From positions 31,167 to 95,166 of the forward strand of contig JAUNUI010000010.1 in NCBI GenBank assembly GCA_030538255.1: DNA of 64,000 bases, in the 5' to 3' direction. Positions 15,623 through 27,514 of this stretch are shown here, one piece after another. The translations under genes and the position numbers were made by a program. The DNA comes from Pelistega sp. GTDB taxonomy: Bacteria; Pseudomonadota; Gammaproteobacteria; Burkholderiales; Burkholderiaceae_B. The notes beneath the pieces are model-generated. The model was not told the origin of the DNA. It saw only the letters and a list, made by a program, of their open reading frames with translations, and did not search any database. How positions within the stretch are numbered: the stretch's first letter is position 1; the number at the start of each line of letters is the position of its first letter.

Positions 15623-16483
15623 CTATAGAGGTTTTTTAGAGCGGGTATTCTCAACCATAAAGTCAATAAAAGTACGTACCTTCGCTGTCAGATATTTGCG
15701 GCTGGTGTACACAATATAGATTGTGGGGTTTAGATTAGGAGGGGAGTCTGGTAGTACATCGACTAGCTCACCACTACTCATATAATCCTGGGTTAACCAG
15801 TCAGGTAGGAGCGCAATGCCCATACCAGCGAGCGCCATCTCACGGGTCATCAAGGTGTCGTTACTGTCAGCGATAACGCGAAAGGGTGTTTCGGTATCCG
15901 TGTAGTTGGCAGCAATACCAAAGTGGTGGCGCAAATCATCCAGGCTTTTAGGGACGCCATTGCGTTGCAAGTATGTTGGACTGGCCACATAGCGAAACTT
16001 CACGCGTGTTAGGGGTTTGGCAATTAAGGTGGGCTCTAATGTACGCGTGGCACGAATCGCTAAATCAAAACCTTCGGCAACGAGGTTCGTGTGTTTGTTC
16101 TCAAAATAGACGGAGAGATGAATATCAGGATAAAGTTGCTGAAACTTCGCCAAGAGCCTCACGAAGTAGGGCGTGCCGCAGATAAGGGGGACGGTCATCT
16201 TTAACGTGCCGCGGGGTGTTAGGGTGCCTTGCTGGATTTCAAGTTCGGCATTATCTAAGGTTGCTAGGGCCTCAACACATTGTTGATAATAGTGTGAACC
16301 CGCCTCGGTCAAACTGAGTTTGCGGCTGGTACGATTCAGTAGCTTGACTTGTAAGCGCTGCTCTAATCGGCTGATATGTTTGCTCGCCATGGCGGTTGAT
16401 ATATCTAGCGATTCGGCAGCAGCGGTAAAGCTTCCTAAACGTACGACACGACAAAATACGCGAATGCTTTGTAATGAGTCCAT
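15623..16483 (-). CDS. LysR-family transcriptional regulator
   Basis: 286-aa LysR-type regulator. The HTH at residues about 17-37 (FTAAAESLDISTAMASKHISR) and the effector-binding domain (about 90-280) fit the CrgA/DsdC-like subgroup common in Burkholderiales. The adjacent NmrA-like gene is on the same strand downstream, so it is not a classic divergent target pair. Target genes and ligand are unknown. Confidence 0.9.
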   Translation of the reverse strand: MDSLQSIRVFCRVVRLGSFTAAAESLDISTAMASKHISRLEQRLQVKLLNRTSRKLSLTEAGSHYYQQCVEALATLDNAELEIQQGTLTPRGTLKMTVPLICGTPYFVRLLAKFQQLYPDIHLSVYFENKHTNLVAEGFDLAIRATRTLEPTLIAKPLTRVKFRYVASPTYLQRNGVPKSLDDLRHHFGIAANYTDTETPFRVIADSNDTLMTREMALAGMGIALLPDWLTQDYMSSGELVDVLPDSPPNLNPTIYIVYTSRKYLTAKVRTFIDFMVENTRSKKPL

Positions 16484-16658
16484 AATTCTATAATCCTTTG
16501 TGGCTAGCCTAAACCTTAAGTCTGCTTCAAGTTTATTGAGTAAATATCACGCCGCCTGTGCAAAGTAAGAGTTGTATCCTACCTTAGACTTGCTTCAAGT
16601 TGAACCAATACAAAACAAGTCAGGATCCAAAACTGTGCTTACTGAACGCAAGGCTGAT

Positions 16659-17081
16659 TTAAACCCAGTGCTGCGCGATCGCAATAATAAATAGGTAGCG
16701 GCCAGTTTTGGCGATGCTTACCAAGAGTAGAAAACGCCAAAAGGGCTCTTTCAATACGCCAGCGATCAATGTGATTGGGTCGCCAATAAGCGGCATCCAG
16801 CTCAGAAGTAAGGCAGGTGCACCGTAACGTGCATAACGTTCTTGTGCTTTAGCCAATTGCGCAGGCTTGACGGGGAACCAAGAACGATGCTTATAACGCT
16901 CTAAGTATTGCCCTAAATACCAATTTACGCAAGAGCCAAGTATATTGCCTGCACTAGCAAAGCCCAAAAGGAGGGGGATAGAATAATGACCTTGTATGCT
17001 CATGGCAAGCAAGAAGGCTTCAGATTGCAGAGGCAGAAGTGTTGCTGCCCCAAAAGCGGTCGCAAATAAAATCAACAGCAT
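16659..17081 (-). CDS. YqaA-family (SNARE-associated/DedA-like) membrane protein
   Basis: Polytopic inner-membrane protein of about 140 aa with the YqaA layout: a hydrophobic N-terminus with ATLLPLQSEAFLLA, a GNILGSCVNWYLGQ segment near 45-58, then a WMPLIGDPITLIAGVLK segment near 95-111, typical of the VTT/SNARE-associated family. These may handle phospholipid translocation. The start is ambiguous: I use ATG 17081, while TTG 17096 is in frame, and a 13-bp tandem repeat spans both with no clear ribosome site. Confidence 0.85.
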   Translation of the reverse strand: MLLILFATAFGAATLLPLQSEAFLLAMSIQGHYSIPLLLGFASAGNILGSCVNWYLGQYLERYKHRSWFPVKPAQLAKAQERYARYGAPALLLSWMPLIGDPITLIAGVLKEPFWRFLLLVSIAKTGRYLFIIAIAQHWV

Positions 17082-17251
17082 AAAAATAAAGGGCAAAAAT
17101 AAAGGGCAAAGAAATAAATGACTTATTTCACTTGCCCTAGACTAACAATGCACAGTTTGTATGCCTTATGCCATGCCCCTTTCTCGTCTATTAAATACGC
17201 AGTAGAAGGACCTTGGCACACGGACTAACGCAGTGCAATACGTAAAGCCTA

Positions 17252-17476
17252 TTATTCTTGCTCTGCGTCAGCTTTGCGTAAAATGACATAAAGCTGATCT
17301 TTTAAATGTAGTTTTTGTTTTTTCAACTCTTCAATCTCATCAAGACCACTCGTTACAGGACTTTGTTCGAGGCGGATGATTTTGTGATCAAGTTCATTGT
17401 GCTCTTCGAATAAACGAGAAAAGCGAGCATCTTCATTTTTTAAACGAGAAATAAGATCGCGGTATTCTGGAAACAT
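17252..17476 (-). CDS. DUF465 (YdcH-like) small coiled-coil protein
   Basis: 74-aa protein. MFPEYRDLISRLKNEDARF is the characteristic DUF465 start, followed by the HNELDHKI helix and an ELKKQKLHLKDQLY helix, so it should be an all-helical hairpin. AAGGAG sits just upstream of ATG 17476, which is why the longer upstream extension is rejected. Function is unknown in the family. Confidence 0.9.
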   Translation of the reverse strand: MFPEYRDLISRLKNEDARFSRLFEEHNELDHKIIRLEQSPVTSGLDEIEELKKQKLHLKDQLYVILRKADAEQE

Positions 17477-17739
17477 GGGTTCTCCTTGGAGTTTTGTGTG
17501 CAATGTGAAGTAGAAACAATCAGCCAAGCAATATATAAATAAAGCATGAAATGGTTCGATTCCTTCTGTTTTTATTATAACCTAGGCTCGTTTCCAAAAA
17601 CTATGTATACGTCTTTTAAGAGCGGAATTATTTAGCTGCTCTGAGTGAGCAATAAGGGTTTTTTGGGGTGGATGTATTTATCAATCTTTTGGGCTTGGCC
17701 TGCTGTTTAAGATAGAATGAAGTATATTCCAAAAACAGA

Positions 17740-18396
17740 ATGATTATTATGAATCCTGAGCAAATCAATCGAAGACCCTTGGCCAGTCGTGGTACGCGTT
17801 GGGCGCAAGCAATCGCAGCCTATCTAGCTCGCTTAGATGTGCCAACACCGAATCAAATTTCCATATTAAGTATATTCTTTGCTTTGATTGCGTTCTTAAT
17901 TTTGGTTTTTTGGCCAACGATTGCTGGTTTGATTTGTGTTGCTTTGTGCATTCAATTACGTCTGCTGTGTAATTTATTTGACGGTATGGTGGCGCTAGAA
18001 GGTGGTAAGAAAACCTCAAGCGGCCCTTTGTATAACGAAATCCCAGATCGAGTAGCCGATACTTTCTTTATTATTGGCTTAGGCTATTGCATCGATCAGG
18101 CCTGGTTGGGCTACTTGGGGGCATTGTTCGCCATGGCTACGGCCTATCTTCGCACCTTAGGAGGCTCCTTAGGTTTGCCTCAGCGTTTTACGGGACCTAT
18201 GGCCAAGCCTCATCGCATGGCCTTATTAACTGGGGCTTGTCTTATGGGAGCCTTAGAATCGCATTTGTGGCATAGCGATTATGCCTTATGGGTAGCCGCG
18301 ATTGGTATCGCTTTGGGCTCACTTTTAACGTGCTATATTCGCACTCGAGATATTGCTGCTGAGTTGCGCCTGCAAGCACAAGGAGAGAACAAGTGA
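17740..18396 (+). CDS. CDP-alcohol phosphotransferase-like membrane protein (YnbA-type)
   Basis: 218-aa polytopic membrane protein of the CDP-alcohol phosphatidyltransferase superfamily, which joins a CDP-activated lipid or alcohol to a head-group alcohol. The family motif runs from Asn78 to Asp107: DGMVA at 81-85, Gly95, then Asn99, Asp103 and Asp107. Compared with the usual D-x2-DG-x2-AR-x8-G-x3-D-x3-D, the first and third Asp positions are Asn78 and Asn99, and the Arg after Ala85 is Leu. E. coli YnbA-type proteins carry similar changes. It overlaps the plsC-like gene and is followed by a CdsA-like gene, together resembling ynbA/ynbB. An alternative start is ATG 17749. Confidence 0.85.
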   Translation: MIIMNPEQINRRPLASRGTRWAQAIAAYLARLDVPTPNQISILSIFFALIAFLILVFWPTIAGLICVALCIQLRLLCNLFDGMVALEGGKKTSSGPLYNEIPDRVADTFFIIGLGYCIDQAWLGYLGALFAMATAYLRTLGGSLGLPQRFTGPMAKPHRMALLTGACLMGALESHLWHSDYALWVAAIGIALGSLLTCYIRTRDIAAELRLQAQGENK

Positions 18397-19064
18397 TTGC
18401 TTCCTTTATTTCAGCGTTGACACGTCTCTTGATTGGAGCGTACCCCTACTGGCGTCAATCGTGTCCTAGCCATACGCAACGCATCTATTTTGCCAACCAT
18501 ACGAGTCATTTAGACACCTTGGCAATTTGGTCTTCCTTGGGGCTTGAGTATCGCCGCAAAACACGTCCTGTAGCCGCCAAAGACTACTGGGGTAAGGGTG
18601 GATTGCGTGGATTAATCGCTCATCAAGGCTTAAATGTAGTGTTGCTTGAACGTGGGGGTAAGTTTGAAGACCCGCTCGTGCCCTTGTATGAGGCCTTGGA
18701 TCAGGGTGATTCATTAATTATTTTTCCTGAAGGTACTCGTCGTGATGCTGTATTGCCCACTGAGTTTAAATCAGGGATATATCATTTGTCTCGTCGCTAC
18801 CCTGAGCTTGAATATATTCCAGTCTACTTAGATAATACTCGGCGAAGTTTGCCAAAAGGCGCTTTTTTGCCCTTGCCATTTACTTGTAAAGTCAACTTTG
18901 GTCCCGCTTTACCAATAATTGAGAACGAAAGCAAAATGGACTTTTTGCATCGTGCCCGAGAATCGGTGATCGCCTTGTCTCTGCCACTCACACAAGCAAG
19001 TGAGCGGGCGAGCATAGCACCCAGTCTAGCATCAGAGATTCTAGAAGTAGACGAGAAGGAATAA
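18393..19064 (+). CDS. PlsC-family acyltransferase
   Basis: 1-acylglycerol-3-phosphate O-acyltransferase-like protein, 223 aa. The catalytic NHTSHLD motif (His36, Asp41) and FPEGTR motif at 111-116 are intact, with no large N-terminal extension. The GTG start at 18393 overlaps the stop of the preceding gene (GTGA) and follows an AGGAGAG site, so translation is coupled. Lying between a CDP-alcohol transferase and a CdsA-like gene, it probably makes the phosphatidic-acid-like substrate that the CdsA-like enzyme activates. Confidence 0.9.
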   Translation: MIASFISALTRLLIGAYPYWRQSCPSHTQRIYFANHTSHLDTLAIWSSLGLEYRRKTRPVAAKDYWGKGGLRGLIAHQGLNVVLLERGGKFEDPLVPLYEALDQGDSLIIFPEGTRRDAVLPTEFKSGIYHLSRRYPELEYIPVYLDNTRRSLPKGAFLPLPFTCKVNFGPALPIIENESKMDFLHRARESVIALSLPLTQASERASIAPSLASEILEVDEKE

Positions 19065-19067
19065 AGG

Positions 19068-20021
19068 ATGAACTTGATATACGAAGCCTTAAGTAGCGTG
19101 CCACCTAAGTTCTGGTGGGTATTAATGGGGATAGTGTTTTTCCTCACGGTTGCCACGGTGATTGGCCGACGTTTAGCGCAAAACAACAATAACGAGGTCA
19201 TGATCAATTTAAATCAACGCATTAATGCATGGTGGGTCATGGTGGCTGTGTTAGTGGCTTGCTTTATTTTTGGCACAACAGCGACCTTAATCCTGTATGC
19301 CTTATTGTCATTTTTTGCCTTGCGTGAGTTTATGACCTTAACCCCAACTGTACGATCTGATTATTGGGCGCTAGTTTTTTGCTTTTATGTGGCAATTCCT
19401 GTTCAATATCTTCTGATTGGCAGTGATTGGTATGGTTTGTTTGTCATGTTCTTACCTGTTTATGGTTTCCTCTTATTGCCTGCGATTCAAGCATTATCGG
19501 GTGATACCGATGGTTTTTTTGAACGTATCGCTAAAATCCAGTGGGGGATGATGCTTACCATTTACTGCTTAAGCTATGCTCCTGCCTTATTATTACTGGG
19601 TAATGTTGAACACCCGGGACAAGGTTTGATGCTCTTGCTCTATCTGGTTTTAGTGGTGCAACTAAGTGATGTCTTTCAATATGTGGTGGGTAAATTATTT
19701 GGTAAACATAAAATAGCGCCGCGCGTTAGCCCCAATAAAACCGTCGAAGGTTTTATTGGGGGCGGTCTAATGGCTGTGGCATTAGGTACAGGTTTATGGT
19801 GGATGACACCATTTAGCATGGCCCATGCCGCCTTGTTCTCTTTACTTATCGTTATTTGTGGATTTTTTGGTGGTTTATCACTTTCAGCCGTGAAGCGTAG
19901 TCTGGGTGCTAAGGACTGGGGTACGATGATTTCAGGTCATGGAGGTATTATGGATAGGATTGATTCCATCTTATTTGCTGCCCCTGTATTTTTTCACTTG
20001 GTGCGCTATACCTATTATTAG
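19068..20021 (+). CDS. CdsA-like phosphatidate cytidylyltransferase (YnbB-type)
   Basis: 317-aa multi-spanning membrane protein that should make CDP-activated lipid from CTP and phosphatidate. The C-terminal CdsA signature is present: SAVKRSLGAKDWG followed by SGHGGIMDRIDS (about 272-302), preceded by the RVSPNKTVEG block near 220. It starts 3 bp after the PlsC-like gene, with AAAGG before the ATG. This is probably a second, non-housekeeping CdsA working with the YnbA-like enzyme next door. The exact lipid product is unknown. Confidence 0.9.
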   Translation: MNLIYEALSSVPPKFWWVLMGIVFFLTVATVIGRRLAQNNNNEVMINLNQRINAWWVMVAVLVACFIFGTTATLILYALLSFFALREFMTLTPTVRSDYWALVFCFYVAIPVQYLLIGSDWYGLFVMFLPVYGFLLLPAIQALSGDTDGFFERIAKIQWGMMLTIYCLSYAPALLLLGNVEHPGQGLMLLLYLVLVVQLSDVFQYVVGKLFGKHKIAPRVSPNKTVEGFIGGGLMAVALGTGLWWMTPFSMAHAALFSLLIVICGFFGGLSLSAVKRSLGAKDWGTMISGHGGIMDRIDSILFAAPVFFHLVRYTYY

Positions 20022-20063
20022 CCTGTACTTTTTTTAGTTTTTGCTAGGAAGAAAAGTGTATGA

Positions 20064-22651
<2,588 letters not shown>

Positions 22652-22673
22652 TAATTAGTGTGAGGAGAGTCTA

Positions 22674-22958
22674 ATGCCTGCTTATTTAATTGCTCATATC
22701 GATGTTCAGAAACCAGCTCAATACGAACAGTATCGAACATTATCCACTTTAGCAATGCGTGCCCATGATGTGAAAGTTTTGGTACGTGGTGGCGAGGCTA
22801 AGGTGCTTGAAGGTAAGGATTTGAAACGTACGGTGATTATGCAGTTTCCTTCGATGAAAGCAGCGCAGGCTTTTTATGATTCTTATCAGTACCGCCGTGC
22901 CCGTAATGCTCGCGAAGGCGCAGCGGAAGTGGATATGACCATTGTTCAGGGTCTTTAA
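22674..22958 (+). CDS. DUF1330 protein
   Basis: 94-aa dimeric alpha/beta-barrel-type protein: MPAYLIAHIDV start, a VLVRGGEAKVLEG strand-turn, and the QFPSMKAAQAFYDSYQY(R)R block near 62-79 are all standard DUF1330 features. Function unknown. GAGGAG precedes the ATG. Conserved between kdsA and eno in many Burkholderiales. Confidence 0.92.
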   Translation: MPAYLIAHIDVQKPAQYEQYRTLSTLAMRAHDVKVLVRGGEAKVLEGKDLKRTVIMQFPSMKAAQAFYDSYQYRRARNAREGAAEVDMTIVQGL

Positions 22959-24513
<1,555 letters not shown>

Positions 24514-24524
24514 GAAGTTAATGT

Positions 24525-24905
24525 ATGCGCTTGTTGTTTTTAGTTCTGATTTTAGCGTGTGCCGCTATCCAATACCCGTTATGGATGGGTGAGTTTGGTT
24601 ACGCGCGCGTGCAGGAGTTAAATCAGCAATTAGAGCAACAGCGCCAAGTCAATCAAGCTATGATTGCGCGGAACAATGCGCTTCTGGCAGAAATTGAAGA
24701 CTTGAAGACGGGAACGCAAGCCTTGGAAGATCGTGCTCGCTATGAGATGAGTATGATTGACCGAGGTGAGACCTTGGTGCGTATTTTGACGCCGAATGAA
24801 GATCCTCCTGTCATCCCAATTCAGGTGGCGCCGCCAGGTCCCAGTGCTGCACCAGCAACGCCAGCCAGTAATAAGCCAGCGACAAATACTCGGCAAGCTA
24901 ACTAA
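24525..24905 (+). CDS. ftsB: Cell division protein FtsB
   Basis: Bitopic divisome protein forming the FtsQBL complex. In the 126-aa product an N-terminal membrane helix (about 2-18) is followed by a periplasmic coiled coil rich in Gln/Glu/Asn (about 28-65) and the DRARYEMSMIDRGETLVRIL segment typical of FtsB. The last 30 residues are Pro/Ala-rich, an extension common in betaproteobacteria. Co-transcribed with eno. Confidence 0.92.
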   Translation: MRLLFLVLILACAAIQYPLWMGEFGYARVQELNQQLEQQRQVNQAMIARNNALLAEIEDLKTGTQALEDRARYEMSMIDRGETLVRILTPNEDPPVIPIQVAPPGPSAAPATPASNKPATNTRQAN

Positions 24906-24940
24906 GTTAGACTTAAATAAACAAGTGCTATCTATGAACT

Positions 24941-24990
24941 AGCCCCCAAAGTTAGCCTTAAAAAATCTAATATTTTGGGGGGCGTTTTTA
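24941..24990. terminator. Terminator after ftsB
   Basis: GCCCCCAAA (24942-24950) pairs with TTTGGGGGGC (24974-24983), followed by GTTTTTAT. It ends the pyrG-ftsB operon and lies between convergent genes. Confidence 0.85.
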
Positions 24991-25016
24991 TGATGGTACA
25001 GAGTGTATAAGTAAAC

Positions 25017-25130
25017 GGCTTAAAATTTATCAAAGACTGCCGTAAGATTTATCAAAGCTCGCCGTAAAACCCATCAAATATAGTCGTAAAACCTATCAGA
25101 TATCAGCCGTAAAATCCCATCCTTTATAGT
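25017..25130. repeat. Five-copy degenerate tandem repeat, period 22-23 bp
   Basis: Units start near 25017, 25040, 25062, 25084 and 25107 with consensus CCGTAAAACCYATCAAAYATAG. The last unit, CCGTAAAATCCCATCCTTTA, recurs with two changes at 63156-63175, so this is also a dispersed word. Confidence 0.75.
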
Positions 25131-25174
25131 GGGGGTGGATGTCAAATTTACTCGCTTAATCAATTTAAAGCGGA

Positions 25175-26083
25175 TTAGAACGGAAAGTCTGGGCGGCTAT
25201 AATGCTCTTTTAGGAAGTCGACAAAACTGCGAGTGCGTTGTGCGGTATGTTTGCGATCAGGTAGCATAGCGTAGATGCCATTAGCAGGTGCAGCATAGTT
25301 GTCAAGTACGGTGACAAGACGTCCTGCCTCAATTTCTGCCCCAACTTCCCACCAAGAACGCCAAGCTAAACCTAAACCATCAAGGGCCCATTCTAATAAA
25401 ACACTGCCGTCGGTGCATGAAAGCTTACCAGCAGGTTTAATAGCGATTACTCTTTGCTTATTCGGATCTTTAAATAACCAGCCACGTTGCTGTGTACCTT
25501 CGGCGCCGAATGTTAAACATTGGTGGTGTAGTAAATCTTGCGGCACCTTGGGCTTGCCATGACGCTCGAGATAACTTGGTGAGGCCACCACCACACGACG
25601 ATTCTCCGCTAAGCGAATAGCCACCAATTGGGAATTCTCTAAATCACCAATACGAATAGTGCAGTCATAACGCTCTTCGATAATATCCACCACACGATCA
25701 GTCAGATTAAGTGATATATCAACCTCAGGATGTTCTTGGCTAAATTGGGCTAATAGTGGTGCGACATATTTGCGACCAAAGCCAGCAGGAGCAGATAAAC
25801 GTAAGGGACCACGTATGCTTGCCTTGCCTTGCGACACTAAAGCTTCACTTTCTGCTAATTCACGTAAAAGGCGCTGTGCCTCTTCAAGGAAAATCTCACC
25901 TTCAGGTGTTAGTTGTTGAGTTCGAGTGGTACGAGTAAGCAACTTGACACCTAGGCGGTCCTCAAGTGACTCCAGCCGTCTACCCATCATAGCCGCAGTA
26001 ACTTGTGCTTTGCGTGCTGCCGCAGAAATTGAGCCATTAAGAACAATAGACACAAAGCTTTCGAGCTGGGTAAATCTATCCAT
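25175..26083 (-). CDS. LysR-family transcriptional regulator
   Basis: 302-aa LysR-type regulator starting MDRFTQLESFVSIV. The HTH is at about 17-37 (ISAAARKAQVTAAMMGRRLE) and the effector domain at about 88-295 with SAPAGFGRKYVAPLLAQF, a common Burkholderiales subgroup (DsdC/CrgA-like). I use ATG 26083; the 19-residue upstream extension is not LysR-like. The nearest upstream gene is over 400 bp away on the same strand, so targets cannot be inferred. Confidence 0.9.
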   Translation of the reverse strand: MDRFTQLESFVSIVLNGSISAAARKAQVTAAMMGRRLESLEDRLGVKLLTRTTRTQQLTPEGEIFLEEAQRLLRELAESEALVSQGKASIRGPLRLSAPAGFGRKYVAPLLAQFSQEHPEVDISLNLTDRVVDIIEERYDCTIRIGDLENSQLVAIRLAENRRVVVASPSYLERHGKPKVPQDLLHHQCLTFGAEGTQQRGWLFKDPNKQRVIAIKPAGKLSCTDGSVLLEWALDGLGLAWRSWWEVGAEIEAGRLVTVLDNYAAPANGIYAMLPDRKHTAQRTRSFVDFLKEHYSRPDFPF

Positions 26084-26551
26084 GATGATGTCGCGTATGG
26101 TGAAGGTTAGAAAAATACTATTTGTATAGGAGCTAATCACTAATCAAGGGATTAAACGAATAGCCTGTCAAGTAATGTATTGAATAAGTCAATTAACGCA
26201 TTCATATTAATGAGGTGATTATCAATGCATATCCCAATAGAGCCTAATTGGACCTAGGGAGGGGAAAAGAGTATTGTTATCAACGGAGTGTCGCAAAGCA
26301 TCATTAATGTACTCAGCACGGCAGAGGAAGAAAAAATTCTTAAGTGAGCTCATTGCTTACGGTTCCCTCCTTAATAGCGTTGAATGATACGAATCAGCTT
26401 ATTTGTTTAATATGAATTTTGCTAAAATAATTTATTCTAGATACGTGTATTTTGCACTTTTATTAGCTATTAATCAAGACTTAGTTTCGTAAATGAATGT
26501 AAGTCATGTTAGTGATTTTATTGCAATATATATCTATAAGACTATCTTTAT
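26084..26551. other. Intergenic region with a short coding-like remnant
   Basis: About 470 bp between two minus-strand genes. On the plus strand a frame from about 26274 to a TGA at 26346 reads INGVSQSIINVLSTAEEEK, which looks protein-like but has no start or recognisable family. It may be a decayed gene end. Nothing else is recognised. Confidence 0.25.
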
Positions 26552-27175
26552 TTAAGTTTGAATCTTTTGGTAGAGGCGACTTAGACGAAATAAGCGGTCG
26601 CGTTTGAAGAGTCCGGTAATCGGTTCTAGGGCTCTGCCAATATTCACATGATCAATTAATGCCTGTTCAAATAGCTTGCTAAATAATGCCTGGTGATCTG
26701 GCCATAATAGGCTTAGATACTGATCCGGTGTGTAGAGTAATAGATTGCGTTGACGTAGTTCGGTACGATGAAAGTCTTTAATATTCCAAGTGAGGATTGC
26801 GCATTCTTTATTGGGAAAGCGTTGTTTAGCCGCCATTGCGCAGGCAATCACGTGCCAATCTTTGCTATCACTATGTTTAAGTCCCCGTTCAAATTCAGTT
26901 ACCAAGCCCATATTTGCGGCAGGAAATTGTTCTTGCATTAATTGCCATTCTTGTGCCACAACTTCAGGCTCCACTTTCCAGATGCGTGGCGCATTGCGTT
27001 GCCATTCAATACCAATATAATCGCCCCATATGGGCGTGCAGAGTTTGGCCTGAGCTAAGCGTAAGACTAAATTACGCGTTAAGGTATGCATTAGCACACA
27101 GGTGTCAAGAACCACGAGTTCAGGGATAACTTGAGGAAGGGGCGTGATGCTAGGTGTAAGACGGCGTCGCGACAT
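26552..27175 (-). CDS. PIN-domain protein, putative ribonuclease
   Basis: About 207-aa protein with PIN-type features: the first acidic strand LVVLDTCVLM, a DSKDWHVIACAMA segment in the position of later acidic residues, and the strand CAILTWNIKDF. PIN proteins are mostly Mg-dependent RNases, often toxins, but no antitoxin gene lies next to it: the 290 bp upstream hold only a tandem repeat and the downstream gap no gene. I take ATG 27175 (MSRRRL); ATG 27223 would add 16 residues. A C-terminal extension (about 150-207) is Leu/Arg-rich. Family subgroup uncertain. Confidence 0.75.
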   Translation of the reverse strand: MSRRRLTPSITPLPQVIPELVVLDTCVLMHTLTRNLVLRLAQAKLCTPIWGDYIGIEWQRNAPRIWKVEPEVVAQEWQLMQEQFPAANMGLVTEFERGLKHSDSKDWHVIACAMAAKQRFPNKECAILTWNIKDFHRTELRQRNLLLYTPDQYLSLLWPDHQALFSKLFEQALIDHVNIGRALEPITGLFKRDRLFRLSRLYQKIQT

Positions 27176-27223
27176 GGTTGAGCGCAATATGACTGAATGA
27201 ATAGTGATGTGTGAGTCTAGCAT

Positions 27224-27433
27224 AAGTCTTTTGATGCTGTACGCTGCCTATCAGTGCTCAGTGAACTAAACCTAGCGAATCAAGCTCAGTGAATTAAGCT
27301 CAGTGAATACAACTCAGTGAATCAAGTTCAGTGAACTCAGCATGAGCCAACGTAAGTATGAGTGAATGCCTCTATAAAATCTTACTAGATTGTAATTGTC
27401 TACATGAATTTCTAAAAAAATTCAAGTCAAGCT
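27224..27433. repeat. Degenerate 13-15 bp tandem repeat upstream of clpB
   Basis: Units with the core CTCAGTGAAT occur at about 27282, 27296, 27311 and 27324, with outlying copies from 27252 (GCTCAGTGAACTAA). They lie between the divergent PIN gene and clpB. No regulator-site symmetry is evident. Confidence 0.7.
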
Positions 27434-27461
27434 ATTGAAAAGTTAAATTTATACCTCATAT
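27434..27461 (+). promoter_or_regulatory. Heat-shock (sigma-32-type) promoter of clpB
   Basis: A TTGAAA -35 at 27435-27440 is followed 13 nt later by CCTCATAT at 27454-27461, close to the RpoH consensus CTTGAA-N13/14-CCCCATnT. It lies about 55 bp upstream of the clpB start, where a heat-shock promoter is expected. Confidence 0.6.
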
Positions 27462-27514
27462 ATCTTTTATTCGAGCGCACACTGCGCTTACACAAAATTT
27501 TAAGGGAAATTATT

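Noticed and set aside
15415-15666. Minus-strand frame overlapping the LysR gene end
   Set aside because: It runs through the 67-bp direct repeat and has no protein-like composition or ribosome site.
17740-18396. Housekeeping PgsA or PssA
   Set aside because: The motif has two Asn substitutions and the operon carries its own PlsC and CdsA-like genes, fitting a YnbA-type cassette better.
26552-27433. PIN protein as half of a toxin-antitoxin pair
   Set aside because: No small antitoxin-like frame upstream or downstream; the adjacent DNA is a short tandem repeat.
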